DNA of 64,000 nucleotides from Tabrizicola piscis (lineage in GTDB: Bacteria > Pseudomonadota > Alphaproteobacteria > Rhodobacterales > Rhodobacteraceae), in the NCBI RefSeq assembly GCF_003940805.1, contig NZ_CP034328.1:2480001-2544000 (forward strand), read 5' to 3'. Shown here one piece after another: positions 37,937-47,506 of this stretch. The number at the start of each line of letters is the position of its first letter. Position 1 is the first letter of the stretch. Below the pieces are notes generated by a model. That model made no database searches and was not told where the DNA came from. It was given only the letters and a program-made list of their open reading frames with translations. Made by a program: the position numbers and the translations under genes.

Positions 37937-39147
37937 TGGCCGATGGCCGTGACCGGGTCCAGCCGCGCCGCCGCCCGCGCGGGCAGGATCGAGGCTAGGA
38001 TCGCCCCCAGTGTCGTCAGCCAGATCGCCAACCCATAGGCGCCTTGGGTGATGTCGATGGGCAGACCGCTTTGCCCCGGCCCGAAGCTGTCGCGTGACGG
38101 GAAGGCCAACAGCACGCCATATCCCGCCGCCGCGCCAAAAAGGCCTCCCATCAGCCCTATCAGCGCCCCTTGGGCAACGAAGACCACCATCACGAACCAG
38201 CGCCCCGCGCCCATTGCCCGCATGATCCCGATCTCGGGCCTACGACGGTAGGTGGACAGAAGCAACGCCGAGGCGACGCCGATGATGATGGTCAAAAGCG
38301 CGAAGGCCTTGAGGATGTAGCCCGTCTGCGCCTGCGCCTTCAGCGCATCAAGCAGCTGCGCGGCCTGTTCGGTCCAGGATTTCGCATCGAGCCCGGTCAG
38401 CGCTTTGATCTGTGGGGCTAGCGCGTCGGCGGCGTAAAGGTCGTCCAGCTTGATCTCGACCCGCGTCACCCCTTGCGGCAGCTTGAACAGCGTCCGCGCG
38501 GTCGCAAGGCTGACATAGGCCTGTCTGCGGTCCGGCCCGCCCGATCCCATCTCGTAGATCCCGGTGATCCTTAGCACCGCCACGACCCCCGACGAGCTTT
38601 GCAGCCGCACGGTCTGGCCCAGCGTCAGGTCCATATCTTTGGCCAGCGTCTTGCCCAGAAGAACGCCACCCGCCCCAAGAGTCGCCGACCCCTTGGTGAC
38701 GTAGCTGGCAAGGTTGGCGATGACCGACTCGTGTCCCGGCTCCAGCCCGTTGATCGAGACTTGCGTGACCTGCCCGCCACGCGTGAGGAACCCCGATCCG
38801 TTGATCTGCTGCGAGGTGCCCTTCACCCCCGGCAGGCCTTCGATCAGCGGGATGAAGGCGGCAGTGTCCTTCAGGATCGCGGTCGCCTTGGTGGACGGCT
38901 CCTGCACCAGAAGGACAGTGCCCGGCGCTGCGGGGCCCAAAAGCGCCGGGTCCACGGCTTCGGCCTGGATGGTGATATGGGCCATGTCGCCGGCCGTGCG
39001 GGACATGATGAACTCGGCCAGCCCGCCGATCAGCGCTGACATGAAGATGAAGATGAAGACGCCTATTGCGACTCCGAAGACCAAGAGCGCCGTCTGCGCC
39101 TTCGAGGCGGTCAGGTAGCGGGTGGCGATCTTCAGCGCGTAGAGCAT
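37933..39147 (-). CDS. ABC exporter permease, FtsX/MacB type
   Basis: 404 aa. One N-terminal membrane segment, periplasmic MacB-type domain, and three C-terminal segments including 'RRRPEIGIMRAMGA', the usual coupling region. It starts on the last base of the adaptor gene stop, so translation is coupled. Confidence 0.9.
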   Translation of the reverse strand: MLYALKIATRYLTASKAQTALLVFGVAIGVFIFIFMSALIGGLAEFIMSRTAGDMAHITIQAEAVDPALLGPAAPGTVLLVQEPSTKATAILKDTAAFIPLIEGLPGVKGTSQQINGSGFLTRGGQVTQVSINGLEPGHESVIANLASYVTKGSATLGAGGVLLGKTLAKDMDLTLGQTVRLQSSSGVVAVLRITGIYEMGSGGPDRRQAYVSLATARTLFKLPQGVTRVEIKLDDLYAADALAPQIKALTGLDAKSWTEQAAQLLDALKAQAQTGYILKAFALLTIIIGVASALLLSTYRRRPEIGIMRAMGAGRWFVMVVFVAQGALIGLMGGLFGAAAGYGVLLAFPSRDSFGPGQSGLPIDITQGAYGLAIWLTTLGAILASILPARAAARLDPVTAIGQ

Positions 39148-40340
39148 CAGGGTTTGACCTTCACGGCTTTGCCATCGGCAATGCCGGTTGCATCGCCGAT
39201 CACGACATCGCCCGCTACCAGCCCGTCCGTCACGATCAACCGGGCGGCGGGCCAGTCTATCAGCATCACGTCGCGTCGCACGGCCTTGCCCTCGTCCAGG
39301 AGCAAAACACCGGTGCCGTTTGCATCCCGGACGATGGCCGCGCGGGGGACAGTGATTGCCGCCGCACGCTCATCGACCGTGATATTCGCGGTCACGGTCA
39401 GGCCGATCGGGGCCTGGAGGGGGGCATCTGCGGTCAGCTTGACCTCCAGCCCGCCCGTCGCCTCGTCCACCTTCTGCGAGACGAAGCTGACATGGCCGTC
39501 CAGCACGGCTGTCTCGCCCGACAACTGCAGTGCGGCAGGTTGGCCGACCTTGACCTGCGTGGCATAGGATTCGTCGACATCCGTCTCGACCACCAGATGC
39601 TCCAGGTCGGCAATCGTCATCAGCTCGTTCGCCGGATCGACGAGCTGGCCGGGCTCGGCCGTCAGCACCAACACATTGCCCGAGAGCGGAGCATGGATCG
39701 TGTAGTTCCTCAGCTGGATCTGCGCCTGATCAAGCAGGGCTGTCGTCCGCGCCACCTCTTGCGCCGAAGATTGCACCGCCCGTGCCGAGCTTTCCAGGAC
39801 CACCCGCGCGACGTTGGACCCAAGCGCCTTGTTGCGGGCATGTTCCGCCTGCGCATCCGCCTCGGCCACCTGGGCCGCATCAAGCCCCGCCATCGCCTGA
39901 CGCACGGCGGCCTGCTGGGTGGCGGGGTCGATCTGTGCAACAACCTCACCCAGCTGCACCGCATCGCCTTCGGCCACCGGCACAGAGACCAACGTGCCAC
40001 TGACTTGCGGCCGTACATCGACCGAGCGCTCGCCCGCGATGCGGCCGTTCACCGCCAGCACGCGGCTGACCGGGCCCAGGGCCGCCGTCTCTACGGTCAC
40101 TTCGGTCACCGCGGCGACCCAAGGCTGGAAATAGCCGAGAACGCCGACCATAATCGCCACCACACCGGCCAAGGCCCACAGCCACAACCGGCGCTTGGGC
40201 TTTGGCTCCGGCGGCTCCGACTTTGGCACCACCTTCACCACTGCGGGAACCATCAGCGCGTTGGCATTGCTTGGCAGTGGGGGCGCGGCAGCGGGGCTGG
40301 TCACTTCCGCCGTGGTCGGCCCGATGTTCGCTTCAGTCAT
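39147..40340 (-). CDS. HlyD/RND-type periplasmic adaptor
   Basis: 397 aa from the ATG at 40340. Proline-rich cytoplasmic tail, membrane anchor at about 50-75, lipoyl-like and coiled-coil segments ('VAEGDAVQLGEVVAQIDPA', helix about 145-215), then beta-barrel domains. MacA-like. First gene of a three-gene exporter operon, divergent from dnaJ-like with an FNR-type box between. Confidence 0.88.
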   Translation of the reverse strand: MTEANIGPTTAEVTSPAAAPPLPSNANALMVPAVVKVVPKSEPPEPKPKRRLWLWALAGVVAIMVGVLGYFQPWVAAVTEVTVETAALGPVSRVLAVNGRIAGERSVDVRPQVSGTLVSVPVAEGDAVQLGEVVAQIDPATQQAAVRQAMAGLDAAQVAEADAQAEHARNKALGSNVARVVLESSARAVQSSAQEVARTTALLDQAQIQLRNYTIHAPLSGNVLVLTAEPGQLVDPANELMTIADLEHLVVETDVDESYATQVKVGQPAALQLSGETAVLDGHVSFVSQKVDEATGGLEVKLTADAPLQAPIGLTVTANITVDERAAAITVPRAAIVRDANGTGVLLLDEGKAVRRDVMLIDWPAARLIVTDGLVAGDVVIGDATGIADGKAVKVKP

Positions 40341-40434
40341 GACCTCATCCGATTGCAGCGCATCACGAGTTCGGGCTTTCCGACGCTCGGCGCCGTGCTT
40401 TCCGGCATCATAAATCTGTTCCGTCGCCTGGATG

Positions 40435-40448
40435 TTGATCTGCATCAG
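40435..40448. promoter_or_regulatory. FNR-type dyad TTGAT-CTGC-ATCAG
   Basis: 9 of 10 matches to TTGAT-N4-ATCAA, the best of the four boxes. Centred about midway between the divergent adaptor (40340) and DnaJ-like (40539) genes, so it could serve either. Confidence 0.55.
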
Positions 40449-40538
40449 TGACGGGCAACTGCCTGCATGCGACCTCCGGACCGAGCTTGACCTTCGGACA
40501 TCCGGACGCGGGCGCCGAACACGACGGAGGTCCGACGA

Positions 40539-41489
40539 ATGCCCACCGATCCCTACGAAGTGCTGGGCGTGGCCAGATCGGCGACGGCTGCCAAGATCAA
40601 GCAGGCCTACCGCAAGCTAGCGCGCAAGCACCATCCCGACTTGCACCCGGATGATGCAAACGCCGAAGCACGGTTCAAGACGATGAGTGCCGCCCATGAC
40701 CTCCTCAAGGACCCAACGACCCGCGCCCGGTTCGACGCGGGTGAAATTGATGCCGATGGCGTGGAACGTCCGACCCGGCAGTATACCGGTCCCTTCGCGG
40801 AAGGGTCCGGCACTGCCCAGCGGCAAGCCGGTGGCTTCGGCTCGTCCTTTGGTGAAGGGTTTGATCCGTCGGATATCTTCGCCGAAGTCCTGCGCCAGCG
40901 AGGACGCGGGGCGGGGTTTTCGGACCAATCTTATCCCTCGCGCGGTAGCGATCTGCGCTTTGCGCTGGAGGTCCCTTTTCTGGACGCAGCCCGCGGATCG
41001 GAGATACGTCTTACCCTTGGCGAAGGCACCGACATTGCGATCAGGATTCCGGCAGCGGCCAGGGATGGCCAGATCCTCCGCCTGCGCGGCAAGGGCAGCC
41101 CCGGAACTGGCGGTGGCCCGCCGGGCGATGCGCTGATCGCCTTGACGATCCTTCCGCATCCGGTGTTTCGACGCGAGGGAGACGACATTCTGGTCACGCT
41201 TCCCATTACCATCGACGAAGCCATCCTGGGCGGCAAGGTAAGCACCCCAACCATTACCGGCCCGGTCAGCCTAACAATCCTTTCCGGCACCAGTTCGGGC
41301 CGCCTGCTGCGCTTGCGCGGGCGAGGGCTTGCGAAGGCGGTTGGCAAAGGTGTCGGCGATCAGCTTGTCGACTTGCGGATCGTCGTCCCAAAGGAGATTG
41401 ACCCGGAATTGCGCGACTTCCTGACCAACTGGCGCATCGGACACCACCACGATATCCGTGCCGAGTTTTTGAAAGAGGCGGCCCCATGA
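40539..41489 (+). CDS. DnaJ/CbpA-like co-chaperone
   Basis: 316 aa. J domain at the N-terminus with HPD at 32-34, a Gly-rich linker (about 75-130), and the two C-terminal substrate-binding domains. There is no zinc-finger, so it is the CbpA type. It would stimulate DnaK under stress. Last gene before the right att-like repeat. Confidence 0.93.
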   Translation: MPTDPYEVLGVARSATAAKIKQAYRKLARKHHPDLHPDDANAEARFKTMSAAHDLLKDPTTRARFDAGEIDADGVERPTRQYTGPFAEGSGTAQRQAGGFGSSFGEGFDPSDIFAEVLRQRGRGAGFSDQSYPSRGSDLRFALEVPFLDAARGSEIRLTLGEGTDIAIRIPAAARDGQILRLRGKGSPGTGGGPPGDALIALTILPHPVFRREGDDILVTLPITIDEAILGGKVSTPTITGPVSLTILSGTSSGRLLRLRGRGLAKAVGKGVGDQLVDLRIVVPKEIDPELRDFLTNWRIGHHHDIRAEFLKEAAP

Positions 41490-41723
41490 GTGACATCGGT
41501 CTAGACGCCCGGTCGTCCCTTGGACGTCAAGCAGACGCGGGATCGATTGGCGCTCTTCGAAGTCTCATTCCGCGACAGGTTCACCTTAGGAGCGGAAAGG
41601 GTGACTGCTCGCTTTAACCCGGCATCCCATTGTTGAGCACGAGTGTCGGCTATGGGCCGAAAGCGGCCGATCAACTATGCTTCGCTCCACTATGCCGTCA
41701 GAATGAGCGTAGGCGCTTCAAGG

Positions 41724-41743
41724 AATCCTGTCCCCGCAACCAT
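41724..41743 (+). repeat. Putative att site: tRNA-fMet 3' end, right copy
   Basis: Exact 20-base copy of 1730-1749 without the rest of the tRNA. It marks the right end of the first island and, because a recombinase remnant abuts it, also the left end of a second element. No third copy was noticed further right. Confidence 0.7.
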
Positions 41744-41755
41744 CGTCACTTGCCG

Positions 41756-41782
41756 AAAGCCCGCACCAATCGTGCGGGCTTT
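41756..41782 (+). terminator. Terminator-like hairpin after the right att repeat
   Basis: Stem 'aaagcccgcac' / 'gtgcgggcttt' of 11 bp, loop 5, with A and T runs at both feet, so it could act in either direction. It sits where a tRNA terminator would sit if the tRNA were complete. Confidence 0.6.
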
Positions 41783-42060
41783 GGCATTTGTGGCCAAGCC
41801 CCCGTTGCACAATGACAAAATCCCCGCGAGCTCCCCGAAAAGTTCGATCCGGTGACCATGAGGCGCGTCCGGGTCAGGATGCAGGACCACCTTCTCGATC
41901 AAGCAACGGAGGAGATCGGCATCCTCGGTCCGAGTAGCGACGTCGTTCAGCGCTTCCGCCAGGTTGGACACCTTGCCGGCATAGATCCCGGCCAGGCCAG
42001 GATGGGGTGCCTCGACTTCCGGCTCCGAGCTTGCACCAAGGGCGGCTTTGGTTGAGGCGG

Positions 42061-42388
42061 GTGTCGAAGATGGGCAGCGGCTACCGGTGCCGGTTGCTCG
42101 TCGTGGGCGCCACCTCTGTCACACGAAGGGCGCCAAATACCGACAGCATAACCGGGGCCTAGGTTCGATCGCTCCATAGCCAACAGGTCGGCGTGAACTA
42201 CTGGGCCATGATGCTGCAGGAAGATTACCGCGCCCCCAGTGTCGGCGACCTGCTGATCACCCGCAAAATTTCGCTTGAATGGGCGGTGCGAACGAACAAA
42301 CCTGCTGACGCCGGGAGTTGTGCCAGTGACTTGCGCGAGAATGGTAGTTAACTCTGCTCAGTGACAGTTCCTCGAGAGGTCCAGCTGC
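42061..42388. other. Degenerate junction DNA
   Basis: About 330 bases between the recombinase remnant and the GMC oxidoreductase gene. A short open plus-strand stretch near 42193-42300 ('NYWAMMLQEDYRAPSV') may be a relic of an unknown gene. Nothing assignable. Confidence 0.35.
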
Positions 42389-44017
42389 ATGTGCGACGAG
42401 AGTGATGACCACCTGTTGTCCTCAAGAAGCATTTCGGCAGAAGCTGCTGTGGGCCGATCCTGGGATGTGATTGTAATCGGGACAGGCATAGGCGGCGGCT
42501 TGGCCGGGAGGCGGCTTGCCGAGCACGGACTTTCCGTACTGTTTGTCGAAAAAGGGCCAGTTGGCCGCCGCGCTGAACAGAATTCTATGACTGACATCGA
42601 GGATCCGGCTGAACGCCTTGCTCGGGGGCTCTGGCCTACAAAGATCGTCAGCAGGTTCAACGGTGGCGCACCTGCGCACTTCTTCGGGCCTCTGGGCAGC
42701 GGCGTTGGTGGCACATCGGTGTTTTATGCGGCGGCATTGGAAGCGCCCGAACGCCACGATCTTGAGACTACCGAAGACATGGAACACCCGACCGGAGGTT
42801 GGCCGATAGGATACGATGACTTCCTGCCGTATCTGCTACAGGCCGAAGAGATCCTTTCCGTGCGAGGAGAGGCGAACCCACTCTCCGACCGGCCGGGGCC
42901 CAAACTGGCGGCACCAGAGCTGAACCGGTCTGAGGCCCTTCTGTTCGAAGACCTTCGCCAGAAGGGCCTTCATCCCTATCGCTCGCCTGAAGGCCTGGTT
43001 CGACTTCCAGGGTGCGCGGTCTGCCTTGGTCACAAATGCCCGAGAAAATGCAAAATGGACGGTCGCTCTGCCGGGGTAGAACCCGCCCTGGAAACCGGCA
43101 ATGCTTTTCTTCTGGCAAACTGTTCGGTCGAGGAACTAGTTGAATCGTCAGAGCGGATTTCGAAAGTGCGGGTCCGCACCGATGGGCTGAACTTCGAGCT
43201 TACGGCGGATACGTTTGTTCTGGCGGCAGGAGCGCTCCATTCTCCTCGACTCCTGCTCGCATCTGCACGGACGAATCCGGCCGGATGCGCGAATTCGAGC
43301 GGTTGGGTCGGGCACGGGTTGATGTTCCACCTGAGCGAGTTGGTTGCATTCTGGCCGAAACTGCGCAACCCGACTGCTGGACCGACACGGGCTGTGTCCT
43401 TTCGTGATCTTTACTCCCACGATGGAAAGAGGCTTGGCCTTGTGCAGGCAATGGGTGTCGCTGCCGGCGCTGGAATGATTGCTGCCTATTTGAAGGAATA
43501 CATTTCACGCACACGGTTCTCTCGCGTCAAAGGCGTCGGCAAGTTCGCCACGTTGGGCGCCTTGGTGGGGGAAAGGTTGTTTGGCAAAGCGTCAGTATTT
43601 GTTGCGTTAATTGAGGATATCGGGATGTTTGAAAATCGCGTCTCCACGCATCCGGATAACCCCGATGTCGCCGTGATCGAATACACCGTTTCTGAAGAAT
43701 TGAAGAAGCGACGGTCGCTGTTGCGCAAATTGTTACGCAGCAGGCTTGGTCGGTATCGCACCGTTCTGTTGAATTTCGGAGCTGCCATAAACTACGGCCA
43801 TCCTTCAGGAACGCTTCGTTTCGGCGTCGATCCAGCGACATCCGTGTTGGACGCTAGCTGCAAGGCGCATGATCTTGAAAACCTTTACGTGACAGACGCG
43901 TCCTTTATGCCCAGCTCCATGGGGGTAAACCCAAGCCTGACGATTGCCGCCAATGCACTGCGAGTGGCTGATGTCATCGCGAGGCTCAGCGCTGAAACAA
44001 ACAATAGTGCGAAGTGA
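42389..44017 (+). CDS. FAD-dependent GMC-type oxidoreductase
   Basis: 542 aa. Rossmann FAD motif 'GTGIGGGLAGRRL' (about 31-43) and the GMC C-terminus 'NLYVTDASFMPSSMGVNPSLT' with the catalytic His in 'NYGHPSGTLRFG'. Four Cys in the middle ('GCAVCLGHKCPRKC', about 210-222) are unusual for soluble GMC enzymes and could bind metal or an Fe-S cluster, as in some sterol or sugar-alcohol dehydrogenases. It oxidises an alcohol; the substrate is unknown. The next gene follows by 41 bp. Confidence 0.82.
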   Translation: MCDESDDHLLSSRSISAEAAVGRSWDVIVIGTGIGGGLAGRRLAEHGLSVLFVEKGPVGRRAEQNSMTDIEDPAERLARGLWPTKIVSRFNGGAPAHFFGPLGSGVGGTSVFYAAALEAPERHDLETTEDMEHPTGGWPIGYDDFLPYLLQAEEILSVRGEANPLSDRPGPKLAAPELNRSEALLFEDLRQKGLHPYRSPEGLVRLPGCAVCLGHKCPRKCKMDGRSAGVEPALETGNAFLLANCSVEELVESSERISKVRVRTDGLNFELTADTFVLAAGALHSPRLLLASARTNPAGCANSSGWVGHGLMFHLSELVAFWPKLRNPTAGPTRAVSFRDLYSHDGKRLGLVQAMGVAAGAGMIAAYLKEYISRTRFSRVKGVGKFATLGALVGERLFGKASVFVALIEDIGMFENRVSTHPDNPDVAVIEYTVSEELKKRRSLLRKLLRSRLGRYRTVLLNFGAAINYGHPSGTLRFGVDPATSVLDASCKAHDLENLYVTDASFMPSSMGVNPSLTIAANALRVADVIARLSAETNNSAK

Positions 44018-44058
44018 AGCAGAAGCAGTACGCGTCCGCTGATCGAGGAGTTTAACGG

Positions 44059-45204
44059 ATGCTGACCAACAGCGACTTTGTCGAACTAATCGGATCTCGC
44101 CACCATCTCCATCGTTACCCAGAAGTATCAGGCGAAGAGGTAGGGACGGCTGCCTACGTCGCGGCTGAACTTGCGAAGCTGCAACCCGACCACCTCGTCA
44201 CGAACGTAGGTGGTCACGGTGTCGCAGCGGTCTGGGACATGGCCGAACCTGGGCCAACGGTCATGTTCCGTTCCGAGCTTGATGCTCTTCCAATCAATGA
44301 GGTTTCCGATGCCGAACATCGATCAACCGTTCCAGGCGAGGCTCACCTCTGTGGTCATGACGGGCACACAACAATTCTTCTGGGATTGGCGCGTCTTGTT
44401 GTCAGACGACCTTCACTTCGAGGCCGCGTTGTACTGATGTTCCAGCCGGCTGAGGAAGACGGATCGGGCGCGGCTGCCGTTTTGGCTGATCCGCGCTTTG
44501 GAGGCTTCAAGCCCGACTGGTCCTTTGCCCTGCACAACATGCCTGGAATACCACTGGGCCAAGTGGTCACCGCACCTGGTCCCGCCAACTGCGCGTCAGA
44601 GGGCCTGAGAGTGGTATTCCAAGGAAAGACTTCGCACGCATCAATGCCTGAAAATGGGGTTTCTCCGGCTCTGGCGATTGTGTCACTGATACCTGCCGCC
44701 TTGGCCGCCGGTAAGGGCGGGGACGTCGGTCCTGGCTTCCGCCTCGTCAGCGTTTGCCATGCCAGCATGGGAGAACCCGCCTTCGGTATCACGCCAGGTG
44801 AGGGAGAGGTGTGGCTGACACTGCGCACTCTGTTCGACTCCGACATGGGAACTCTGAGGGCCGAGGTCATGGACCTCGCCGCGGGCCTGGCCGTGGAGCA
44901 TGGCCTTCAGGTGACATTCACGCACCATGATCGCTTCGCAGCCTGTGCCAACCACCCGGAGGCTGCCCAAACAATCAGTCGAGCCGTGGATGACTTGGGC
45001 ATTGCCCGCTCGGCCGCCGGGCTCCCCATGCGTGCGTCTGAAGATTTTGGCATCTTCGGCCAGCATTCCATGTCAGCGATGTTTCTCCTCGGAGCGGGCG
45101 AGGCGAGCGCTAGCCTGCACAATCCCGACTATGATTTCCCAGACGCGCTCATTCCGAAAGGTGTCGCGATCTTCGATCGCATTCGGCAGGATCTCTTGGG
45201 CTAA
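44059..45204 (+). CDS. M20-family amidohydrolase (hippurate/N-acyl amino acid hydrolase type)
   Basis: 381 aa. Di-metal motifs 'CGHDGHT' (about 98) and 'QPAEEDGSGA' (about 132), start 'RHHLHRYPEVSG', and a lid domain. It hydrolyses an N-acyl or amide bond of an amino-acid conjugate. The pair with the GMC enzyme suggests use of an acylated alcohol or amide, for which there is no direct evidence. Confidence 0.88.
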   Translation: MLTNSDFVELIGSRHHLHRYPEVSGEEVGTAAYVAAELAKLQPDHLVTNVGGHGVAAVWDMAEPGPTVMFRSELDALPINEVSDAEHRSTVPGEAHLCGHDGHTTILLGLARLVVRRPSLRGRVVLMFQPAEEDGSGAAAVLADPRFGGFKPDWSFALHNMPGIPLGQVVTAPGPANCASEGLRVVFQGKTSHASMPENGVSPALAIVSLIPAALAAGKGGDVGPGFRLVSVCHASMGEPAFGITPGEGEVWLTLRTLFDSDMGTLRAEVMDLAAGLAVEHGLQVTFTHHDRFAACANHPEAAQTISRAVDDLGIARSAAGLPMRASEDFGIFGQHSMSAMFLLGAGEASASLHNPDYDFPDALIPKGVAIFDRIRQDLLG

Positions 45205-45661
45205 GGGCACGACACGTGCGGGGATGGTCGGGCCAGCAGGCAAACCTATTCCGCCGGGGGGTCAAGCAATCAGGTCTGCCGCAAGAAATAGTGTTTCACG
45301 GGTTGCCTTGGTTGTCCTGCCGCGCAAGGACTTAGCGGTTACCCGCACTGGTCAACATAAAACCTCCATCGCCCGACTTTTGCGCCTGGCGGGCCTAGCG
45401 ACGCTAGAAAAGCGAAAACATGACGCCCAGACGATGACCGGGCTCGTCGCGGTCATGCGGCGGCGCGGCGTTCGGTCAGACGAGCTTGAGTCGGCTTTGA
45501 AAGTGCTCGGACCAAAGCAGACAGTCAGGATCAGTCTCGGGCGAGCAAGCGCGATAAAACGGAGTCTTTTGTTGCAAGAGCGAGCTTGATGCAGACTTCG
45601 GATACAGTATCCATTGCGATGGAATGATCGCACAGGCAGCAGGTCGTCTGATAAACCAGTG
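45205..45661. other. Intergenic region with an open but unrecognised frame
   Basis: About 457 bases. A plus-strand frame is open to 45589 with a basic C-terminal part, but it lacks a clear start and resembles nothing I know. Minus-strand frames are equally weak. Left unassigned. Confidence 0.35.
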
Positions 45662-46564
45662 TCACGTCACTTGTTGACCGCGTGTTGCGGCTCGATAGAG
45701 GCTCGGCGAAGTGCCGTGCGCGATGCGAAAGGCCCGAGAGAAACTTTGCGAACTGTCGTAGCCAAGCGTCAGCGCTATTTCAGTGATTGGTTCGCCGGAG
45801 CGCGACAAGAGCAGGCGCGCACGCTCCATCCGCATGGAGACATGGCACTGGTGTGGCGCGATACCCATTGACTCTTTGAAGGCGCGAGCAAAGTGAAACA
45901 CGGATAGGCCCGCCAGACCGGCCAGTTCTGACAGAGATACCGGGGCTGCCACTCGGTCCTGCAAATGGTCTGTCACCCGCGCCAACTGCCAGGCTGCCAG
46001 CCCTCCGGTAGGCAGACTCAGACGCCGCTGGGAGCCTGCCAGCAGGAGCGCCGCAATCTGCAGGAGCGCCTCTTCCACATACAGCGGTCCATTTGGGTTA
46101 CCTGCCCGAACTTCACGCGCGGTATGCAGAACGGCACTTCTTAGACGAGGACACTCAACCCGCATACGATGGGCTGCGCCAAAGTCTCCATCCTGCGGTA
46201 GCGCGTGATCCTGGCAAAGCGAGCGCAGTGCAGCATAGGGGATGGCAAGAAACTCAACTTCGTTTGGATGGTCGAGGAGCACCTTCGTCCTGGTATCTGG
46301 TGGGGTGATCACCATCGCATTGCGCGACAGGACCGTGCGGAATTGTCCTGCGCCCAGATCCAGCGTGGCGCAAATCTCGCGCGAAAGGCCCCGCGCGATG
46401 ACGATATCTGGCACTTCGGCAACCGAGTAGTCCCCTGCACCATGGCGGGCGTGGATACACGTCACGACAGGGGAAACGGACCCGCTTACATCCACCAGCG
46501 TGTCGGCATAGGCCGCGCGGTAGAAGGCCACCATGCTGTGATATTGCCGACTTGTCTGAAGCAT
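45662..46564 (-). CDS. AraC-family transcriptional regulator
   Basis: 300 aa. The C-terminal double HTH is clear ('LSELAGLAGLSVFHFARAFKES' and 'ITEIALTLGYDSSQSFSRAFR'). The N-terminus is a sensor of unknown ligand. It is convergent with the amidohydrolase gene and may control it. Confidence 0.9.
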   Translation of the reverse strand: MLQTSRQYHSMVAFYRAAYADTLVDVSGSVSPVVTCIHARHGAGDYSVAEVPDIVIARGLSREICATLDLGAGQFRTVLSRNAMVITPPDTRTKVLLDHPNEVEFLAIPYAALRSLCQDHALPQDGDFGAAHRMRVECPRLRSAVLHTAREVRAGNPNGPLYVEEALLQIAALLLAGSQRRLSLPTGGLAAWQLARVTDHLQDRVAAPVSLSELAGLAGLSVFHFARAFKESMGIAPHQCHVSMRMERARLLLSRSGEPITEIALTLGYDSSQSFSRAFRIAHGTSPSLYRAATRGQQVT

Positions 46565-46905
46565 CGCGAAACGCCGGTTCGGGCGGAGCGAGATAGCTCC
46601 AGGCCGAAAACAGGGTCTGTCACGCTTGCCGTGCAGTCAAACGGATTTCAGAGCGGCGGCAACACCACCGCAAGATTTGCCACATGCTGCTACCGGAATC
46701 CGGATTCAAACAACACCCGCCAAACAGGCAGCTCCGTGTCGCGAAGGACTGTGAAGCTCAGCTTGCGCGCTGCCTCATTTGGTCGCGAGCAATCGCGGTG
46801 GAACACTATATCGCAAGATCTGCCAAGTAATCCGCTGCAAGTGCAGCCAACCTGCCGTGGTTTACCCAGCGCTGGGTGACATGTTTCCCGGTAAAAGGAC
46901 GCTCT
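46565..46905. other. Intergenic region, nothing recognised
   Basis: About 340 bases between the AraC gene and the divergent DUF1579 gene. No dyad, repeat or gene stood out. Confidence 0.35.
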
Positions 46906-47469
46906 ATGCGAATGAAGAACATTGTCATCGCCCTTCTGCTTCTGGCCGCGCCCGCCCTGGCTGAAACTGCCTCGGATCGCTTGGCCGCTCCTGGTCCCGA
47001 ACACGCCTGGATGGACCCGCTGGTTGGCGAGTGGACCGTTGCGATGCGCGTCTGGTCCGGACCGGGCGTAGAGCCTTTCGAGCTTTCCGGCATGACGGCC
47101 AACCGTGAATTGATCCTTGGCGGACGGTACCTGCGCGAAGTGCTGTTCGGCGGCGACGGCACCCCGATGCGCGAGGCGACGCTTGGCTTCAACCGGCTTG
47201 ACGGCAGGTATGAACTTGTCACCGTTGACAGCTTTGAGCCCGGGCAGATGGTTTATCTTAGCCGAAGCGACGCAACGTCTGATGTGCTGTCCCTGTTCGG
47301 CGAAAGCACCGAGGCGGGCATGGGAACCGAGCCGACCGGCCGCAAGCGCGACCTGCGTTTTGACTTCGTGATCGAGGACGCGGACACCAATGTGCAGCGC
47401 ATCTTCGTCCGCTATCCTGCAGGGGAAGAGTATCTGTTTGTCGAACAACGTTTCACCCGGGCCAAATAG
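46906..47469 (+). CDS. Exported DUF1579-family protein
   Basis: 187 aa. Signal peptide to about residue 19 ('LLLLAAPALA'), then the DUF1579 pattern 'HAWMDPLVGEWTVAMRVW' and 'NRELILGGRYLRE'. Function unknown; family proteins have a lipocalin-like barrel. The ATG at 46906 follows AAAGGACG. The next gene is 37 bp downstream. Confidence 0.78.
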   Translation: MRMKNIVIALLLLAAPALAETASDRLAAPGPEHAWMDPLVGEWTVAMRVWSGPGVEPFELSGMTANRELILGGRYLREVLFGGDGTPMREATLGFNRLDGRYELVTVDSFEPGQMVYLSRSDATSDVLSLFGESTEAGMGTEPTGRKRDLRFDFVIEDADTNVQRIFVRYPAGEEYLFVEQRFTRAK

Positions 47470-47506
47470 CCCGCGTGCCCACCAGCCATATCAGAAAGGC
47501 CCCAAC

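Larger units (their letters stand above)
41690..42060 (-). pseudogene. Second serine recombinase, C-terminal remnant
   Basis: Only the C-terminal coiled-coil and tail survive ('HPGLAGIYAGKV', 'ALNDVATRTEDADLLRCLIEKV'), then 'MVAGTGF', the same tRNA-derived end as the recombinase at 1705. The catalytic and DNA-binding domains are missing. It points toward the right copy of the att-like repeat in the same orientation as the first remnant. Confidence 0.75.

Noticed and set aside
45352..45633. Opposed open frames in the gap after the amidohydrolase gene
   Set aside because: Neither strand shows a start with a ribosome-binding site or a protein-like pattern.
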